From an uncultured SAR86 cluster bacterium (lineage in GTDB: Bacteria; Pseudomonadota; Gammaproteobacteria; Magnimaribacterales; Magnimaribacteraceae), in assembly GCA_902630715.1 (NCBI GenBank), contig CACOVO010000004.1, positions 1 through 64,000 on the forward strand: a DNA stretch of 64,000 bases, given 5' to 3'. How positions within the stretch are numbered: the first letter of the stretch is position 1; the number at the start of each line of letters is the position of its first letter. The position numbers were made by a program, and so were the translations under genes. A model generated the notes under the pieces. That model saw only the letters and a program-made list of their open reading frames with translations. It was not told where the DNA came from and made no database searches. Of the stretch, positions 1 through 9,608 are shown piece after piece.

Positions 1-783
1 TCTAAACATCAAATCTTCTCTGGAAGCATTATCGACAGGATAAAAATGAATCTCATTAAGCTTAACTATGGCGTTATTCCAATAAGTGGAGCTTTTCTTT
101 ACGACTATTATTTTGTTTAACTCCCACTGATCTAGAGTGAAAGGACCATTTCCAACAAAATTACCTGGTCTAGTCCATTTACTACCGGCGGTATCAATAT
201 CGCCAAAAGCTTCTATAGTCTTTTTGTGAACAGGCCTAGTTGTATAGTGACAAAGTAATTCTAGGAAATAAGGTGCAGGATTCTTTAAATTGACTCTGAG
301 TGTGCGACTATCAATTGCATTTACCCCTACTTTGGAGAAGTCTGTGATTATTCCTTTATTGAATTCCTCCGCATTAATCAGATCATATAGCATATCTGGG
401 TACTTGGATCCGAGGCTTGGTAGAAGCATTCTTTTCCATGCATAAATAAAATCATAAGCGGTGACAGGATCTCCATTTGACCACTTGGCATCATCTCGCA
501 GAAAAAAAGTATAAACTTTACCATCTGAAGATATATCCCAATTTTCAGCTACTCCTGGTAACACTTCCGGTCCGTCAGGATTCCTTATAACAAGTCCTTC
601 CAAAAGTGCCATTAGAACTTTACTTTCTGGAACGCCAGTGACTATATGTGGATCTAAGTCTTGGGGCTCAGTTCCATTGCCCACGTAAAGAATTTGGTTC
701 TCCACGGCAGTATCTACCGGCTTTACGGATTCTGAACAAGCCGTTAAAAGAAAGAGCAAGAATATAGTAAATTTAGTTTTCAT
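1..783 (-). CDS. Oligopeptide ABC transporter substrate-binding lipoprotein (OppA/SBP_bac_5), partial
   Basis: The reverse strand reads through 261 codons from the ATG at 783 and runs off the left edge, so the C-terminal half is missing. The N-terminus is a lipoprotein signal: a short basic start, a hydrophobic stretch and the lipobox LLTAC, predicting a lipid-anchored periplasmic protein. Family-typical segments follow: EPQDLDPH, a LLEGL stretch, GVAENW, ...YTFFLRDDAKWSNGDPVTAYDF and GNGPFTLDQW, all characteristic of family 5 peptide-binding proteins. It should deliver oligopeptides to an inner-membrane Opp/Dpp-type ABC permease, which is not in this window. It lies 65 bases downstream of a TonB-dependent receptor on the same strand, separated by a terminator. 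No clear ribosome-binding site precedes the ATG. Confidence 0.88.
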   Translation of the reverse strand, partial: MKTKFTIFLLFLLTACSESVKPVDTAVENQILYVGNGTEPQDLDPHIVTGVPESKVLMALLEGLVIRNPDGPEVLPGVAENWDISSDGKVYTFFLRDDAKWSNGDPVTAYDFIYAWKRMLLPSLGSKYPDMLYDLINAEEFNKGIITDFSKVGVNAIDSRTLRVNLKNPAPYFLELLCHYTTRPVHKKTIEAFGDIDTAGSKWTRPGNFVGNGPFTLDQWELNKIIVVKKSSTYWNNAIVKLNEIHFYPVDNASREDLMFR

Positions 784-792
784 AATCTAAGT

Positions 793-822
793 ATTATAAA
801 AGAATAAAAAAAAGGCCGGTAA
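793..822 (-). promoter_or_regulatory. Candidate promoter of the OppA-like gene
   Basis: A perfect TATAAT lies on the minus strand at 798-793, with a weak TTACCG -35 at 822-817 (18-base spacer). The -35 sits inside the upstream terminator stem. The -10 ends only 9 bases before the ATG at 783, so a transcript would be leaderless or nearly so. This fits the absence of a Shine-Dalgarno sequence but is unproven. Confidence 0.35.
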
Positions 823-830
823 TACCGGCC
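803..830 (-). terminator. Rho-independent terminator of the first TonB-dependent receptor gene
   Basis: Perfect 7-bp GC-rich arms (GGCCGGT / ACCGGCC) with a 3-base loop occupy 814-830. On the minus strand they are followed by a run of eight T. The position, 18 bases past the receptor stop codon, fits. A T-run also lies on the plus side, so it may work in both directions. Confidence 0.85.
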
Positions 831-847
831 CTTCTTTTTTTTTTAGA

Positions 848-3800
848 TTACAGATTGTATCTGAATCCAATATAGTGGAATTTACTATCCCAAACTCTTG
901 CGTAAGATTGAGCAGTGTAATGTGAACCTGGGTTAGGCTCATTTTTACAAGTCGGACAGTAAGGTGGTTGCTTATCAGTCAAGTTATCAACACCATAATA
1001 TACATCTATATTATCTGTAAGATCATATCTAATTTGCATATCAATATAAGTCATCGAATCTACTTGATTTAAGTGATAAGCATCTGGCGCTTGTAACCCG
1101 TCATCCAGAGCTGAACTATAGTAGTTTGTTTGCAGTGAAACCAACCAATCATCAGTAGTCCAAACAAAGTTTATCCTCGCAATTTCATCGTTTAACCCAA
1201 CTTCGCCAACGAAATCAGCTGGATTTGAGTCGTAAGTTGTTTGATAAACATGTTCGTCTCTGAATGTTGCAATTCCTCTGATATCAAGTTCTCCAGGCAC
1301 TGGACCTAGGTCCTCAAAGGTATAACCTACTGCTAAATCGTAACCTGAAGTGTAGTAATTTGATTGGTTGATGCCATAAGAATACCAATATCTCAAGTGA
1401 CCAGTATCAAATCGTGTGTGAGCATCACACTGAGGAACATTTGGATAATTCGTTGATTGATAACACTCATTTATTAGTCTTGTGGCAGAAACAGAGGAAA
1501 TAACATCTTCAATTTCTATTTTATAGTAGTCAGCTGTTACAGCTAGTCCTTCAACAAATGATGGAGTCCAAACAAGACCTAAAGTTGTAGTATCCGCCGA
1601 TTCTTCACCAAGATTCTCATTTCCACCTATAAAACCAGAAATGGTTTGTATCTGTGGTTGAGAATATGAGAAGCCTGCTATGGTCTGGTTGAGGTCAACG
1701 TCAAACCTTCCTGTGGCTGCTGTAGCAGCAATCCTTGGATCTGATAAACAGTTTGCTACAACTACCGGATTCATGCTTGATTCATTTTCACCACCAACAC
1801 CATTACATGGGTCGCCGATAGAAGTGTAAGTTTGAGCTTGGCCAGCATACAGGTCACTGATACTAGGAGCTCTAACAGACTCTGAAATTACTCCCCTGAA
1901 TCTTATGTCATCATTGATTACCCAACTGAGTCCAAATTTAGTGGCATCAACGGATCCAGCAGTTGAATAATGATCTACCCTATATGCAGTTTCGAAAACA
2001 ATTTCGTCAGCGAAAGGAAGACCTTCAACTAGGGGTACTAAAAGCTCACCATAGTATCCATTTACCTCATAAGAACCTGTGGTAAGAGGGACTTTGTTAC
2101 CCCCGTGCAAACCGGCAAGTTGAAGTGGATCAGGTACATCCATAGCCCTTTCTTCACGTCTTTCAAAACCAGCTGCAAAAGAAGCATCCAAGCCGATCAA
2201 ATCAAAATCTCCTGTAATATTGAATGCTGCTGTTCTTTGCTTATTTTTGGATTGTCTGCTTGTTTCAGCTCTAACATAATCCACAGCCTCAGCTGAAGCT
2301 GCATCTATTCCAAAAAGATTAATAGGAACACAGTTTCTGGCTTGAGCTATTGGGTCAGCACAAACTGGTTGGCCAGTAGGTCCTGTTATAGCATTGACCG
2401 CATAAGCCATGTTGGCTGCATTGTAAGCACCGCTGTATTGCATCCTGTCAGAGAATCCATATGAATAATAAAGATCCCAATCCATTCCATTGGAGAGTGT
2501 GCCATCTAAGCCTACTGCGGCTCTAAATGTTTGCCTAGTGTTAGTTGATCCCCTATTGCCAAACTCGGCTAGTCTTCTTATGAAGGGAACCTGTATTTCA
2601 TTTCCGGCAGCATTAAGATACATTCCAGCTGCAGCGGCTCCAGTTGAGTCCGTGCCAATTACATAGTCTGAAAGTGCATAATTTCCTGCAGCATCAGCTA
2701 CAGCACCTTCTTTTAATACACCTTGTGCTTTTACAGCAGCGTCACGAATCGCAGCTGGCATGAAAGGATTTCTTATGTTGTAGCCATATGTTCCCAGACC
2801 GCCAAATGCATCTTCCGAACTAAAAGGTACTGGCTCGAAAGACGAAGTTGAATCAACACTTGTGAATGCAATTTCCGAGAAAAAGGTATTTCCATTATCA
2901 AATTCATACTTGTTTGAGTTGAAAACACTATATCTATCAAGAGGTATCTCTAATTGTCTGTGATGTGTTCTATTAAATCCACATGCTGCGGATCCTCCCC
3001 AAGGAACAACATTACTCGATTGTACAACCGAATCTATGTCTCTCTCGGAACAATCGAAAGTGAGCATGCCTGCTGAACTTGAATTTGTACCGCTTACAAA
3101 AAATCTACCTTGAGGTGGGTATGATGAATAAGCAGGGTCAAGTATAAGAGAATCGTAAGGAGCTCCAAAATCTGCCCCATAATAGTACCCGTAGTAGAAA
3201 ACATCAGTTCCAGTGTTTGGCTTTCTGTCTCTTGCGAATACTGATCCCTGTTCATCTGTTCTTATGTTAAATATAGAAGAACCTCTACCATCAGCAAACT
3301 GAGCACCAAAAGTTAAAGTTGCTTTTTTGGTATCTCCGTCTCCAGCGTCATATCCACCTTCCATGACTTCTATAGACATACCTTCGAAATCGTCTTTGAG
3401 GATAATATTTACAACGCCCGCGATCGCATCAGAACCGTAAACTGATGAAGCACCGCCAGTAATGACCTCTAATCTTTCAATTAAGTCAGTTGGAATTGAG
3501 TTTAAATCAACGTATCCTTCACCAGGTTGACCACCAACCCATCTTCTTCCATTAACAAGGGTAAGAGTTCTGCCAGAACCTAGGCCTCTTAGGTTAACAG
3601 TTTGGACACCGGAACTACCAACTGTAAAGTTTGTGTTACCCCTTGAAAGAGCATCACCGGCTTGAGGTAATTCGTTCAGGATGTCATAAATGTTAACAGA
3701 TCCAGTGTTTTCAATCTGATCTTCTCCCAAAGTCACCATAGGTGTAGGAGAGCTTACGTTGTCAGCACGTTTTATTCTTGAACCAGTAACTACAATTTCA

Positions 3801-3931
3801 CTGGCTTTGTCAGAAACCTCAGCTTCATCGTCTTCTTCTGCAGAAATACTGAACACAGAACCGAAACTTAGTAATGCAACCAAAGCAAAACCAAATCCTG
3901 ATTTTAAGTTAAATAATACGGAATTTTTCAT
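848..3931 (-). CDS. TonB-dependent outer-membrane receptor (1027 aa)
   Basis: This is a large outer-membrane active transporter powered by TonB-ExbBD. Residues 1-31 form a signal peptide ending SISA before an acidic segment. EIVVTGSRIKR at about 45-55 serves as TonB-box-like lead into the plug domain. The plug carries the family signatures VNLRGLGSGRTLTLVNGRR and ITGGASSVYGSDAIAGVVN (about 110-180). The rest is a 22-strand-type barrel with long Tyr/Asn/Gly-rich loops and several Cys pairs. The last residues are GFRYNL, so the chain ends in Leu rather than the usual aromatic residue. The start is supported by GGGGA seven bases upstream of the ATG. The substrate cannot be read from the sequence; the neighbouring OppA-like gene makes peptides or other organic ligands possible. 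Two paralogues lie at 15.8 and 38.1 kb. Confidence 0.95.
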   Translation of the reverse strand: MKNSVLFNLKSGFGFALVALLSFGSVFSISAEEDDEAEVSDKASEIVVTGSRIKRADNVSSPTPMVTLGEDQIENTGSVNIYDILNELPQAGDALSRGNTNFTVGSSGVQTVNLRGLGSGRTLTLVNGRRWVGGQPGEGYVDLNSIPTDLIERLEVITGGASSVYGSDAIAGVVNIILKDDFEGMSIEVMEGGYDAGDGDTKKATLTFGAQFADGRGSSIFNIRTDEQGSVFARDRKPNTGTDVFYYGYYYGADFGAPYDSLILDPAYSSYPPQGRFFVSGTNSSSAGMLTFDCSERDIDSVVQSSNVVPWGGSAACGFNRTHHRQLEIPLDRYSVFNSNKYEFDNGNTFFSEIAFTSVDSTSSFEPVPFSSEDAFGGLGTYGYNIRNPFMPAAIRDAAVKAQGVLKEGAVADAAGNYALSDYVIGTDSTGAAAAGMYLNAAGNEIQVPFIRRLAEFGNRGSTNTRQTFRAAVGLDGTLSNGMDWDLYYSYGFSDRMQYSGAYNAANMAYAVNAITGPTGQPVCADPIAQARNCVPINLFGIDAASAEAVDYVRAETSRQSKNKQRTAAFNITGDFDLIGLDASFAAGFERREERAMDVPDPLQLAGLHGGNKVPLTTGSYEVNGYYGELLVPLVEGLPFADEIVFETAYRVDHYSTAGSVDATKFGLSWVINDDIRFRGVISESVRAPSISDLYAGQAQTYTSIGDPCNGVGGENESSMNPVVVANCLSDPRIAATAATGRFDVDLNQTIAGFSYSQPQIQTISGFIGGNENLGEESADTTTLGLVWTPSFVEGLAVTADYYKIEIEDVISSVSATRLINECYQSTNYPNVPQCDAHTRFDTGHLRYWYSYGINQSNYYTSGYDLAVGYTFEDLGPVPGELDIRGIATFRDEHVYQTTYDSNPADFVGEVGLNDEIARINFVWTTDDWLVSLQTNYYSSALDDGLQAPDAYHLNQVDSMTYIDMQIRYDLTDNIDVYYGVDNLTDKQPPYCPTCKNEPNPGSHYTAQSYARVWDSKFHYIGFRYNL

Positions 3932-3960
3932 ATAGATATCCCCAAAATATTAAAAATATA

Positions 3961-3976
3961 AGGGCTTTAATGCCCT
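3961..3976 (-). promoter_or_regulatory. Small hairpin in the leader of the first receptor gene
   Basis: AGGGC and GCCCT form a perfect 5-bp stem with a 6-base loop, 30 bases upstream of the receptor ATG and ahead of its GGGGA ribosome-binding site. It has no T-run, so it is not a terminator. It could be part of a 5' UTR control element or chance. Confidence 0.3.
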
Positions 3977-4023
3977 ATGCGCCAACTTTAAGGTAAAAAT
4001 AAGGTTTTAGCAACAAAATATAG

Positions 4024-4053
4024 TGCTCATAGTAAAAGCTAATAATTTATAAT
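4024..4053 (+). promoter_or_regulatory. Candidate fabI promoter
   Basis: A perfect TATAAT at 4048-4053 lies 39 bases before the fabI ATG. The matching -35 (TGCTCA, 18-base spacer) is poor. AGGA at about 4072-4075 provides the ribosome-binding site. The 161-base divergent region 3932-4092 must hold promoters for both fabI and the receptor gene. Confidence 0.35.
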
Positions 4054-4092
4054 TAATTTAACCATTTAGGCCAAAAGGAATAGGATAAGTAT

Positions 4093-4890
4093 ATGAATCT
4101 ATTAAAAGGTAAAAATATTTTAATTGTCGGAGTTGCAAATAAGCATTCAATTGCAGCTGGTATAGCTCAATCCATGGCTGAAAACGGTGCAAATTTGGCA
4201 CTGACATATCAAAACGAGAGACTTAAAGGAAATGTCGAGAAATTAGCAAATGATTGGGGTGTGAAGACTCTAATACCCTGTGATGTTGGTTCAGACTCTG
4301 AAATTAAGGAAACTTTCTCTGAACTAAAGTCAAATTGGGAACATCTTGATGCAGTTATACATGCTGTAGGTTTTGCTCCTAGAGAAGAGTTAGATGGTGA
4401 ATTTGTAGATGTCACAACCAGAGAAGGTTTTAAGATTGCACATGATATAAGTAGTTATAGTTTTATCGGCCTTGCTAAAGAGGCAAAAGATATGATGCAA
4501 GGCAGAAATGGATCGTTATTAACGCTCTCTTACCTTGGTTCTCAAATGACATTGCCTAACTACAATGTAATGGGTCTTGCAAAGGCGAGCTTAGAGGCCA
4601 GTGTTAGGTATCTTGCAGTATCAATGGGTAAGGAAGGACATAGGGTAAATGCAATTTCTGCAGGTCCCATCAAAACTCTTGCTGCTTCAGGAGTCAAAAA
4701 CTTTAGGAAAATGCTCTCTTACAATGCTTCTAGATCGCCGATAGGTAGAAATATCACAAGTTTGGAAGTGGGTAATGCAGCAACATTTTTAACCTCAGAC
4801 ATGGCTAGCGGCATCAGCGGCGAGGTTCTTTACGTTGATGGGGGTTTCAATTCAACTGCAATGGGCTCTATCGAGGAAGCAGAAGACTAG
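4093..4890 (+). CDS. fabI: Enoyl-[acyl-carrier-protein] reductase (NADH), FabI
   Basis: FabI catalyses the last reduction of each fatty-acid elongation cycle, turning trans-2-enoyl-ACP into acyl-ACP in the cytoplasm. At 265 aa it has the normal length. The atypical FabI nucleotide loop [13 protein letters not shown] is at 13-25. The catalytic pair Tyr147/Tyr157 and Lys164 lie in SYLGS...NYNVMGLAK. The C-terminal [28 protein letters not shown] pattern matches the Escherichia coli enzyme closely. The residue equivalent to the triclosan-sensitive Gly93 is kept (HAVGFAP). The gene converges on ppiD and the two reading frames share the four bases CTAG, so each stop codon lies inside the other gene. 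Synteny with ppiD is the same as in Pseudomonas. Confidence 0.97.
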   Translation: MNLLKGKNILIVGVANKHSIAAGIAQSMAENGANLALTYQNERLKGNVEKLANDWGVKTLIPCDVGSDSEIKETFSELKSNWEHLDAVIHAVGFAPREELDGEFVDVTTREGFKIAHDISSYSFIGLAKEAKDMMQGRNGSLLTLSYLGSQMTLPNYNVMGLAKASLEASVRYLAVSMGKEGHRVNAISAGPIKTLAASGVKNFRKMLSYNASRSPIGRNITSLEVGNAATFLTSDMASGISGEVLYVDGGFNSTAMGSIEEAED

Positions 4891-6761
4891 TTAAATTTCT
4901 GCACGGAGAGACCACTTTGAACTAAAACTTGAAGTTCGCTTAACTCAGATATACTTTGCTGCTGCTCAAGGAAATCTGTGACTGTGCTAAGAGTTTCTTC
5001 ATCTACCTGATCTATTGACTTAGAAACAGCATCTAATCTATAGATTAAGTAATCGCCATTTTGCGCTAATGAAGCGCCGAAGGTATTACCTGCATTAGAT
5101 CTAGGTAACGAAAAAATCTCATTGATTGCATCAACAGGTAATAGGGCACTGTCTCTTTTCAAGTTTTTATAAGTCTCAATTTCTACCTTATTTTCATTGG
5201 AGAGTGATTCCAACGAGTTATTTAGATTGAGTTCGTTTACAGCTTCAACTGCGAAAACCCGCGAAGCATTAGAAGCCTCAAAAGAAATATAAGCTTCCTG
5301 TACTTCTGATTTTACATCTTCAAATTGCAGCTGAGTTGGATCATTAAAATCGGTAACTTGTAATAAAACAGCACTCAATGGTGATGTCTCAATTATTTCC
5401 GGAAATTGATTATCAATAGAATTATCGAATATGAAGTTTTTCAAAGAACTTTGATTCAATTCAGTTGGAGTATTATCTTCCTCAAAAAAATTAGTGACTT
5501 TAAGATCAAGTGAATTTTGTGAAGCTATATCTTCAATAGAATCTGATCCAAAAGCTAAATCTGAGTAGGTATTAAGTAAAGTAACGAATTCCTCTTCAGA
5601 TTTAATAGAAGCGATCCTTTCTTTTATTTCTTGCGACTTTGTTTCTAGCTTGTCTGGAATAGGTTTTATTATCTTATTTAGTTTTAACAAATGAACACTG
5701 GACAGTAACTCTACTGGACCATATACATCTCCCTCTTCCATTGAATCCAATGCTAATTCGAATTCCGTTGGAAACATGGTGCCATCTGTTTCTCCTAGAC
5801 TGCCACTTGACTCTTTTGTGGGTTCGTCCTCTGAAAATTCTTTAACCAAATCGGAGAAGCTTTCACCCTCATTCAATTTATTTTTAATTGTTTCAATAAT
5901 TCTGTTTGCTTCAGTTAGGTCTCTTTTCTCATCTAGATTTAACATAATATGAGAGACTTGTTTTCTGGGTGTTGAATCAAAAAATTCTAGGTATTCCTCA
6001 TATTCAACAAGAATTTCCTCTTCCGATACTGTTAAGGCGTCTTTAATTTTTTCAGCGTCTAAGGATATAAAAGCTACCTTTGCCTTAGCAGGCTCGATGT
6101 ATCGATCTTTATTATTTTCATAAAAATTTTCTAAGTCCTCATCTTCGAAAGATATGGCATCTTTAAATTTTTTCTCAGGTATTCTAATGAAAGATATATC
6201 TCTTCCTTGTTCAGCAAGATTATATGATTTTAGAGTCTCAGAATTTGTAACGAGAACAGAATTTGCGATAGCTTGTCTCCAGATATTTATAGTTAAATCC
6301 TCCCTTACTCTTTGTAGGTAATCAGAGGGTATGAAGCCGTTACTTCTAGCAAAGGAATCGAAACGCTCTTTGCTAAATCTACCTCCTTCAAGAAATTGTT
6401 CCTCGGAAGATAACTGTTTATAAATGAAATCTTCCGTTAGGTTCAAATCATTTTTACCTAAAAAATCTAAGACAGAAAACTTTCCTATTAAAACCTCTGT
6501 GGATAGGTTTAATAAAATTTCGTCCTCAATTTCTTGATCTGGAAATCTTTGACCTAAAGCAAACTGCTGAGAACTTAGCTCGAAACTTAAATCGGCATTT
6601 GTAATCTCTTGTGATCCAACCTGCGCAACAACATTGGCTGTTCCTTGTGAGAAAAAACCAGCCCATCCTACAGAACCTATGAAGGTAATTATTATTGCAC
6701 CAACAATAATTTTGGTTATGTTGCCAGTGAGAGTATTTCTTATGCTTTGTATTCCAGACAT
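4887..6761 (-). CDS. ppiD: Periplasmic folding chaperone / peptidyl-prolyl isomerase PpiD
   Basis: PpiD is an inner-membrane-anchored periplasmic chaperone near the Sec translocon. The 624 aa match the family length. A single membrane segment spans about residues 17-36, followed by a SurA_N-like chaperone region. One parvulin (PpiC) domain lies at about 266-366, containing [33 protein letters not shown] and FE.AL..M..G....PV. The ATG lies 19 bases beyond the hupB terminator with only a weak ribosome-binding site, so expression may depend on read-through from hupB or a promoter inside it. It ends overlapping fabI by four bases. Gene order after lon and hupB confirms the call. Confidence 0.95.
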   Translation of the reverse strand: MSGIQSIRNTLTGNITKIIVGAIIITFIGSVGWAGFFSQGTANVVAQVGSQEITNADLSFELSSQQFALGQRFPDQEIEDEILLNLSTEVLIGKFSVLDFLGKNDLNLTEDFIYKQLSSEEQFLEGGRFSKERFDSFARSNGFIPSDYLQRVREDLTINIWRQAIANSVLVTNSETLKSYNLAEQGRDISFIRIPEKKFKDAISFEDEDLENFYENNKDRYIEPAKAKVAFISLDAEKIKDALTVSEEEILVEYEEYLEFFDSTPRKQVSHIMLNLDEKRDLTEANRIIETIKNKLNEGESFSDLVKEFSEDEPTKESSGSLGETDGTMFPTEFELALDSMEEGDVYGPVELLSSVHLLKLNKIIKPIPDKLETKSQEIKERIASIKSEEEFVTLLNTYSDLAFGSDSIEDIASQNSLDLKVTNFFEEDNTPTELNQSSLKNFIFDNSIDNQFPEIIETSPLSAVLLQVTDFNDPTQLQFEDVKSEVQEAYISFEASNASRVFAVEAVNELNLNNSLESLSNENKVEIETYKNLKRDSALLPVDAINEIFSLPRSNAGNTFGASLAQNGDYLIYRLDAVSKSIDQVDEETLSTVTDFLEQQQSISELSELQVLVQSGLSVQKFN

Positions 6762-6772
6762 ATATGCTTTAA

Positions 6773-6800
6773 TTAAAAAAAGCGCGCCAATTGGCGCGCT
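6773..6800 (-). terminator. Terminator between hupB and ppiD
   Basis: A perfect 20-base palindrome at 6781-6800 (10-bp arms AGCGCGCCAA / TTGGCGCGCT) is followed on the minus strand by seven or more T. It lies 19 bases past the hupB stop and should terminate most hupB transcripts, leaving ppiD as a read-through gene. Confidence 0.85.
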
Positions 6801-6819
6801 CCTAAAAAACTACTTTAAC

Positions 6820-7089
6820 CTACAGGCTTTCTTTGAGTGCTTTACCAGCTTTAAAACCAACAGACTTAGAAGCGGCAATTTGAATAGTAGCACCAGTTTG
6901 TGGATTTCTACCTGTTCTTGCTGCTCTGTGTCTAACATTGAAAGTTCCGAATCCTACTAATGAAACACTATCACCACCAGCTAGGCTACCAGCTATAGCA
7001 TTAAGAGTGGCTTCGACCGCTCTGGCGGCTTCTGCTTTTGAAGTATCAGTTGCTGCAGCTACAGCTTCTGTTAATTGGGCTTTATTCAC
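6820..7089 (-). CDS. hupB: DNA-binding protein HU, beta-type
   Basis: This 89-aa nucleoid protein bends DNA and compacts the chromosome. The sequence has the complete HU fold: [11 protein letters not shown] at the start, the [25 protein letters not shown]-binding arm at about 46-67, and the [14 protein letters not shown] end. Translation starts at GTG (7089-7087), supported by AGGAG six bases upstream and by the conserved N-terminus. An ATG two bases further upstream is followed at once by TGA and cannot be the start. The gene sits between lon and ppiD as in other gammaproteobacteria. It has its own promoter in the 103-base gap and a strong terminator behind it. Confidence 0.97.
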   Translation of the reverse strand: MNKAQLTEAVAAATDTSKAEAARAVEATLNAIAGSLAGGDSVSLVGFGTFNVRHRAARTGRNPQTGATIQIAASKSVGFKAGKALKESL

Positions 7090-7146
7090 ATTAATCTCCT
7101 AGAGTCTTGTTATGCCAACCTGTCCCTATGCAAGTCAGTCAATATG

Positions 7147-7175
7147 ATTTAAACCCTACGCCAAAGCCTTGTCAA
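7147..7175 (-). promoter_or_regulatory. hupB: hupB promoter (sigma70-type)
   Basis: On the minus strand a perfect -35 TTGACA (7175-7170) is followed by a 17-base spacer and TTAAAT (7152-7147, 4 of 6 matches to TATAAT). The transcript would carry a leader of about 50 bases ahead of the GTG start. It lies in the only sizeable gap between lon and hupB. Confidence 0.6.
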
Positions 7176-7192
7176 GCTTGAATTTGATTTAA

Positions 7193-9586
7193 TTAGTGGG
7201 CTTCTACTGACCTTTTTTTTGATCTAGATTTCTTGCTAGCTATTTTTTCAGACTCGTCCTCTTTTTCCCAAGGTATAGGTTGTCTTGTAAGAACAATATC
7301 AAGTACTTCATCTATCCAACGAACAGGTTTTATCTCGAGTTCGGCCTTAATATTGTCAGGTATTTCTTTAAGGTCTCTTACATTGCCTTCTGGTATCAAT
7401 ACAACTTTAATACCTCCTCTTCTGGCTGCGAGAAGCTTTTCCTTTAAACCTCCGATTTTTAATACTTCTCCTCGTAAAGTTATTTCGCCAGTCATGGCTA
7501 CATCAGACCTAACAGGAATTTGAGATAAAACGGAAGTTAAGGCTGTTGCCATAGCAGCTCCAGCACTTGGTCCATCTTTTGGAGTTGCTCCCTCTGGTAC
7601 ATGGATGTGTATATCCTGTTGCTCATAAAATTTGGGATCTATGCCTAGAGATTCAGACCTGGACCGAACTACTGAAAGTGCAGCTTGTATAGATTCTTGC
7701 ATAACATCACCAAGCGAACCGGTTTTAATGATCTTTCCTTTTCCTGAAAAGCTAGAAGCTTCAATAGTAAGGAGTTCTCCACCAACCTGAGTCCATGCAA
7801 GCCCAGTGACTTGGCCGATACGGTCTTTGTCCTCTGCTTCACCAAATTCAAACTTCCTTACCCCGCAGTAATCTTCGAGATTGCTTGGTTTGATGGAAAT
7901 CTTTTTAGGCTTTTTAAGATCGGCATTCTTTTTGACAACTTTCCTACATATTTTTGCTATTTCTCTTTCAAGAGATCTAACTCCTGCTTCGCGGGTGAAG
8001 TATCTGATCAAATCCTTGATGGTATTTTTTGATATAGAAATTTCATTCTCAGTCAGTCCGTTATTTTTCTTTTGCTTTTGAATGAGGTATCTATCGGCTA
8101 TGTTTACCTTTTCGTCCTCTGTGTATCCAGGAAGCGTTATGATCTCCATTCTGTCTAGCAAGGCTGAAGGGATATTCATACTATTTGCTGTGCAAACGAA
8201 CATTATGTCGGAAAGATCATAATCAACTTCGAGGTAATGATCATTGAATGTATGGTTTTGCTCGGGATCTAAAACTTCTAGAAGTGCTGAAGCTGGATCG
8301 CCACGAAAATCCATTCCCATCTTGTCAATCTCGTCAAGCAAAAACAAAGGATTTTTAACTCCAGTTTTAGAGAGTTTCTGTAAAATTCTTCCTGGCATGG
8401 AGCCAATATATGTCCTTCTATGCCCTCGTATTTCAGCTTCATCTCTAACGCCGCCTAATGACATGCGAACAAACTTCCTATTGGTTGCCCTGGCAATAGA
8501 TTCTCCGAGTGAGGTCTTCCCAACACCAGGAGGACCAACCAGACAAAGAACAGGTCCTTTCAGCTTTTTCACTCTTTTCTGAACAGCTAAATATTCGAGT
8601 ATCCTTTCCTTGACTTCCTCTAGCCCAAAATGATCTTCATTTAGAACCTCATTTGCTTTTTTTAGGTCAGATCTAATTTTGCTTTTCTTTTTCCAAGGGA
8701 TACTCAACATCCAATCTATATATCCCCGCACCACTGAAGCCTCTGCAGACATGGGAGACATCATTTTATATTTCTGAAGTTCCGTTAAAGCTTTCTCTTG
8801 AGCCTCTTTGGTCATACCAGCTTTGTTAATTTTAACTTCTAGTTGCTCGGCTTCCTCAGCTTCATCAATTTCACCAAGCTCTTTCTTGAGAGCTTTCATT
8901 TGCTCATTGAGGTAATATTCCTTTTGACTTTTCTCCATTTGGCTCTTAACTCTGCCGCGGATTTTCTTTTCAACTTTTGACAGATCAAGTTGAGAGTCGA
9001 GATGTTCTAATATTTTATTAGCTCTATCGGTTAGACTAGTCATCTCCAATATTTCTTGCTTCTGGCTGATGTCAATTGATAAGTGACCAACGAGCGTGTC
9101 AGTAAGTCTTGAAAGACTATCTATTGCATTAACAGTATTAAGTACCTCGGGCGTGGCTTTCCTTGTCAGTTTTACGTACTCTTGGAATTGTTTTTTCAAT
9201 GTGGGAAGAAAGTGATTTGATTCTTCAGAAGGTTCTTCTTCGTCGACAATTTCAACCTTTGCAGACATATAATCCTCTTGAGACTCAACTGATTTTAAGG
9301 TTGCGCGTTTATTTCCTTCGACCAATACCTTAAGAGTACCGTCAGGTAGTTTAATTAGTTGAAGTATTGTCGATAGCGTACCAATCGAATACAGGTCGTT
9401 TAATTTTGGATCATCTTGTTGAGCTTTTTTTTGAGCCACCAACATTATTTGTTTATCTCCGGCCATAGCGGCCTGGAGTGCTGAGATAGATTTTTCTCTT
9501 CCAACAAACAAAGGGGTAACTACGGTAGGAAATATGACAACATCTCTTAGAGGAAGTAAGGGGATATTCAAGTTTTTATCAGACAT
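7193..9586 (-). CDS. lon: ATP-dependent protease Lon
   Basis: Lon is a cytoplasmic AAA+ serine protease that degrades misfolded and regulatory proteins. At 797 aa it is full length. The N-terminal LON substrate-binding domain covers about 7-200, followed by a coiled helical region. The ATPase has Walker A GPPGVGKT at 351-358 and Walker B FLLDEID at 415-421. The protease domain carries catalytic Ser674 in DGPSAG and Lys717 in GGLKEK, with the same 43-residue spacing as E. coli Ser679/Lys722. The C-terminus has a basic tail (SKKSRSKKRS). It lies between clpX and hupB on the same strand. A heat-shock-like promoter candidate lies just upstream. Confidence 0.98.
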   Translation of the reverse strand: MSDKNLNIPLLPLRDVVIFPTVVTPLFVGREKSISALQAAMAGDKQIMLVAQKKAQQDDPKLNDLYSIGTLSTILQLIKLPDGTLKVLVEGNKRATLKSVESQEDYMSAKVEIVDEEEPSEESNHFLPTLKKQFQEYVKLTRKATPEVLNTVNAIDSLSRLTDTLVGHLSIDISQKQEILEMTSLTDRANKILEHLDSQLDLSKVEKKIRGRVKSQMEKSQKEYYLNEQMKALKKELGEIDEAEEAEQLEVKINKAGMTKEAQEKALTELQKYKMMSPMSAEASVVRGYIDWMLSIPWKKKSKIRSDLKKANEVLNEDHFGLEEVKERILEYLAVQKRVKKLKGPVLCLVGPPGVGKTSLGESIARATNRKFVRMSLGGVRDEAEIRGHRRTYIGSMPGRILQKLSKTGVKNPLFLLDEIDKMGMDFRGDPASALLEVLDPEQNHTFNDHYLEVDYDLSDIMFVCTANSMNIPSALLDRMEIITLPGYTEDEKVNIADRYLIQKQKKNNGLTENEISISKNTIKDLIRYFTREAGVRSLEREIAKICRKVVKKNADLKKPKKISIKPSNLEDYCGVRKFEFGEAEDKDRIGQVTGLAWTQVGGELLTIEASSFSGKGKIIKTGSLGDVMQESIQAALSVVRSRSESLGIDPKFYEQQDIHIHVPEGATPKDGPSAGAAMATALTSVLSQIPVRSDVAMTGEITLRGEVLKIGGLKEKLLAARRGGIKVVLIPEGNVRDLKEIPDNIKAELEIKPVRWIDEVLDIVLTRQPIPWEKEDESEKIASKKSRSKKRSVEAH

Positions 9587-9608
9587 AATAAAGATCTCTT
9601 TTTATTAT

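Noticed and set aside
2105..2296. Open frames on the strand opposite the receptor, lon, clpX and other long genes
   Set aside because: They lack ribosome-binding sites and conserved sequence, and lie wholly inside well-supported genes.
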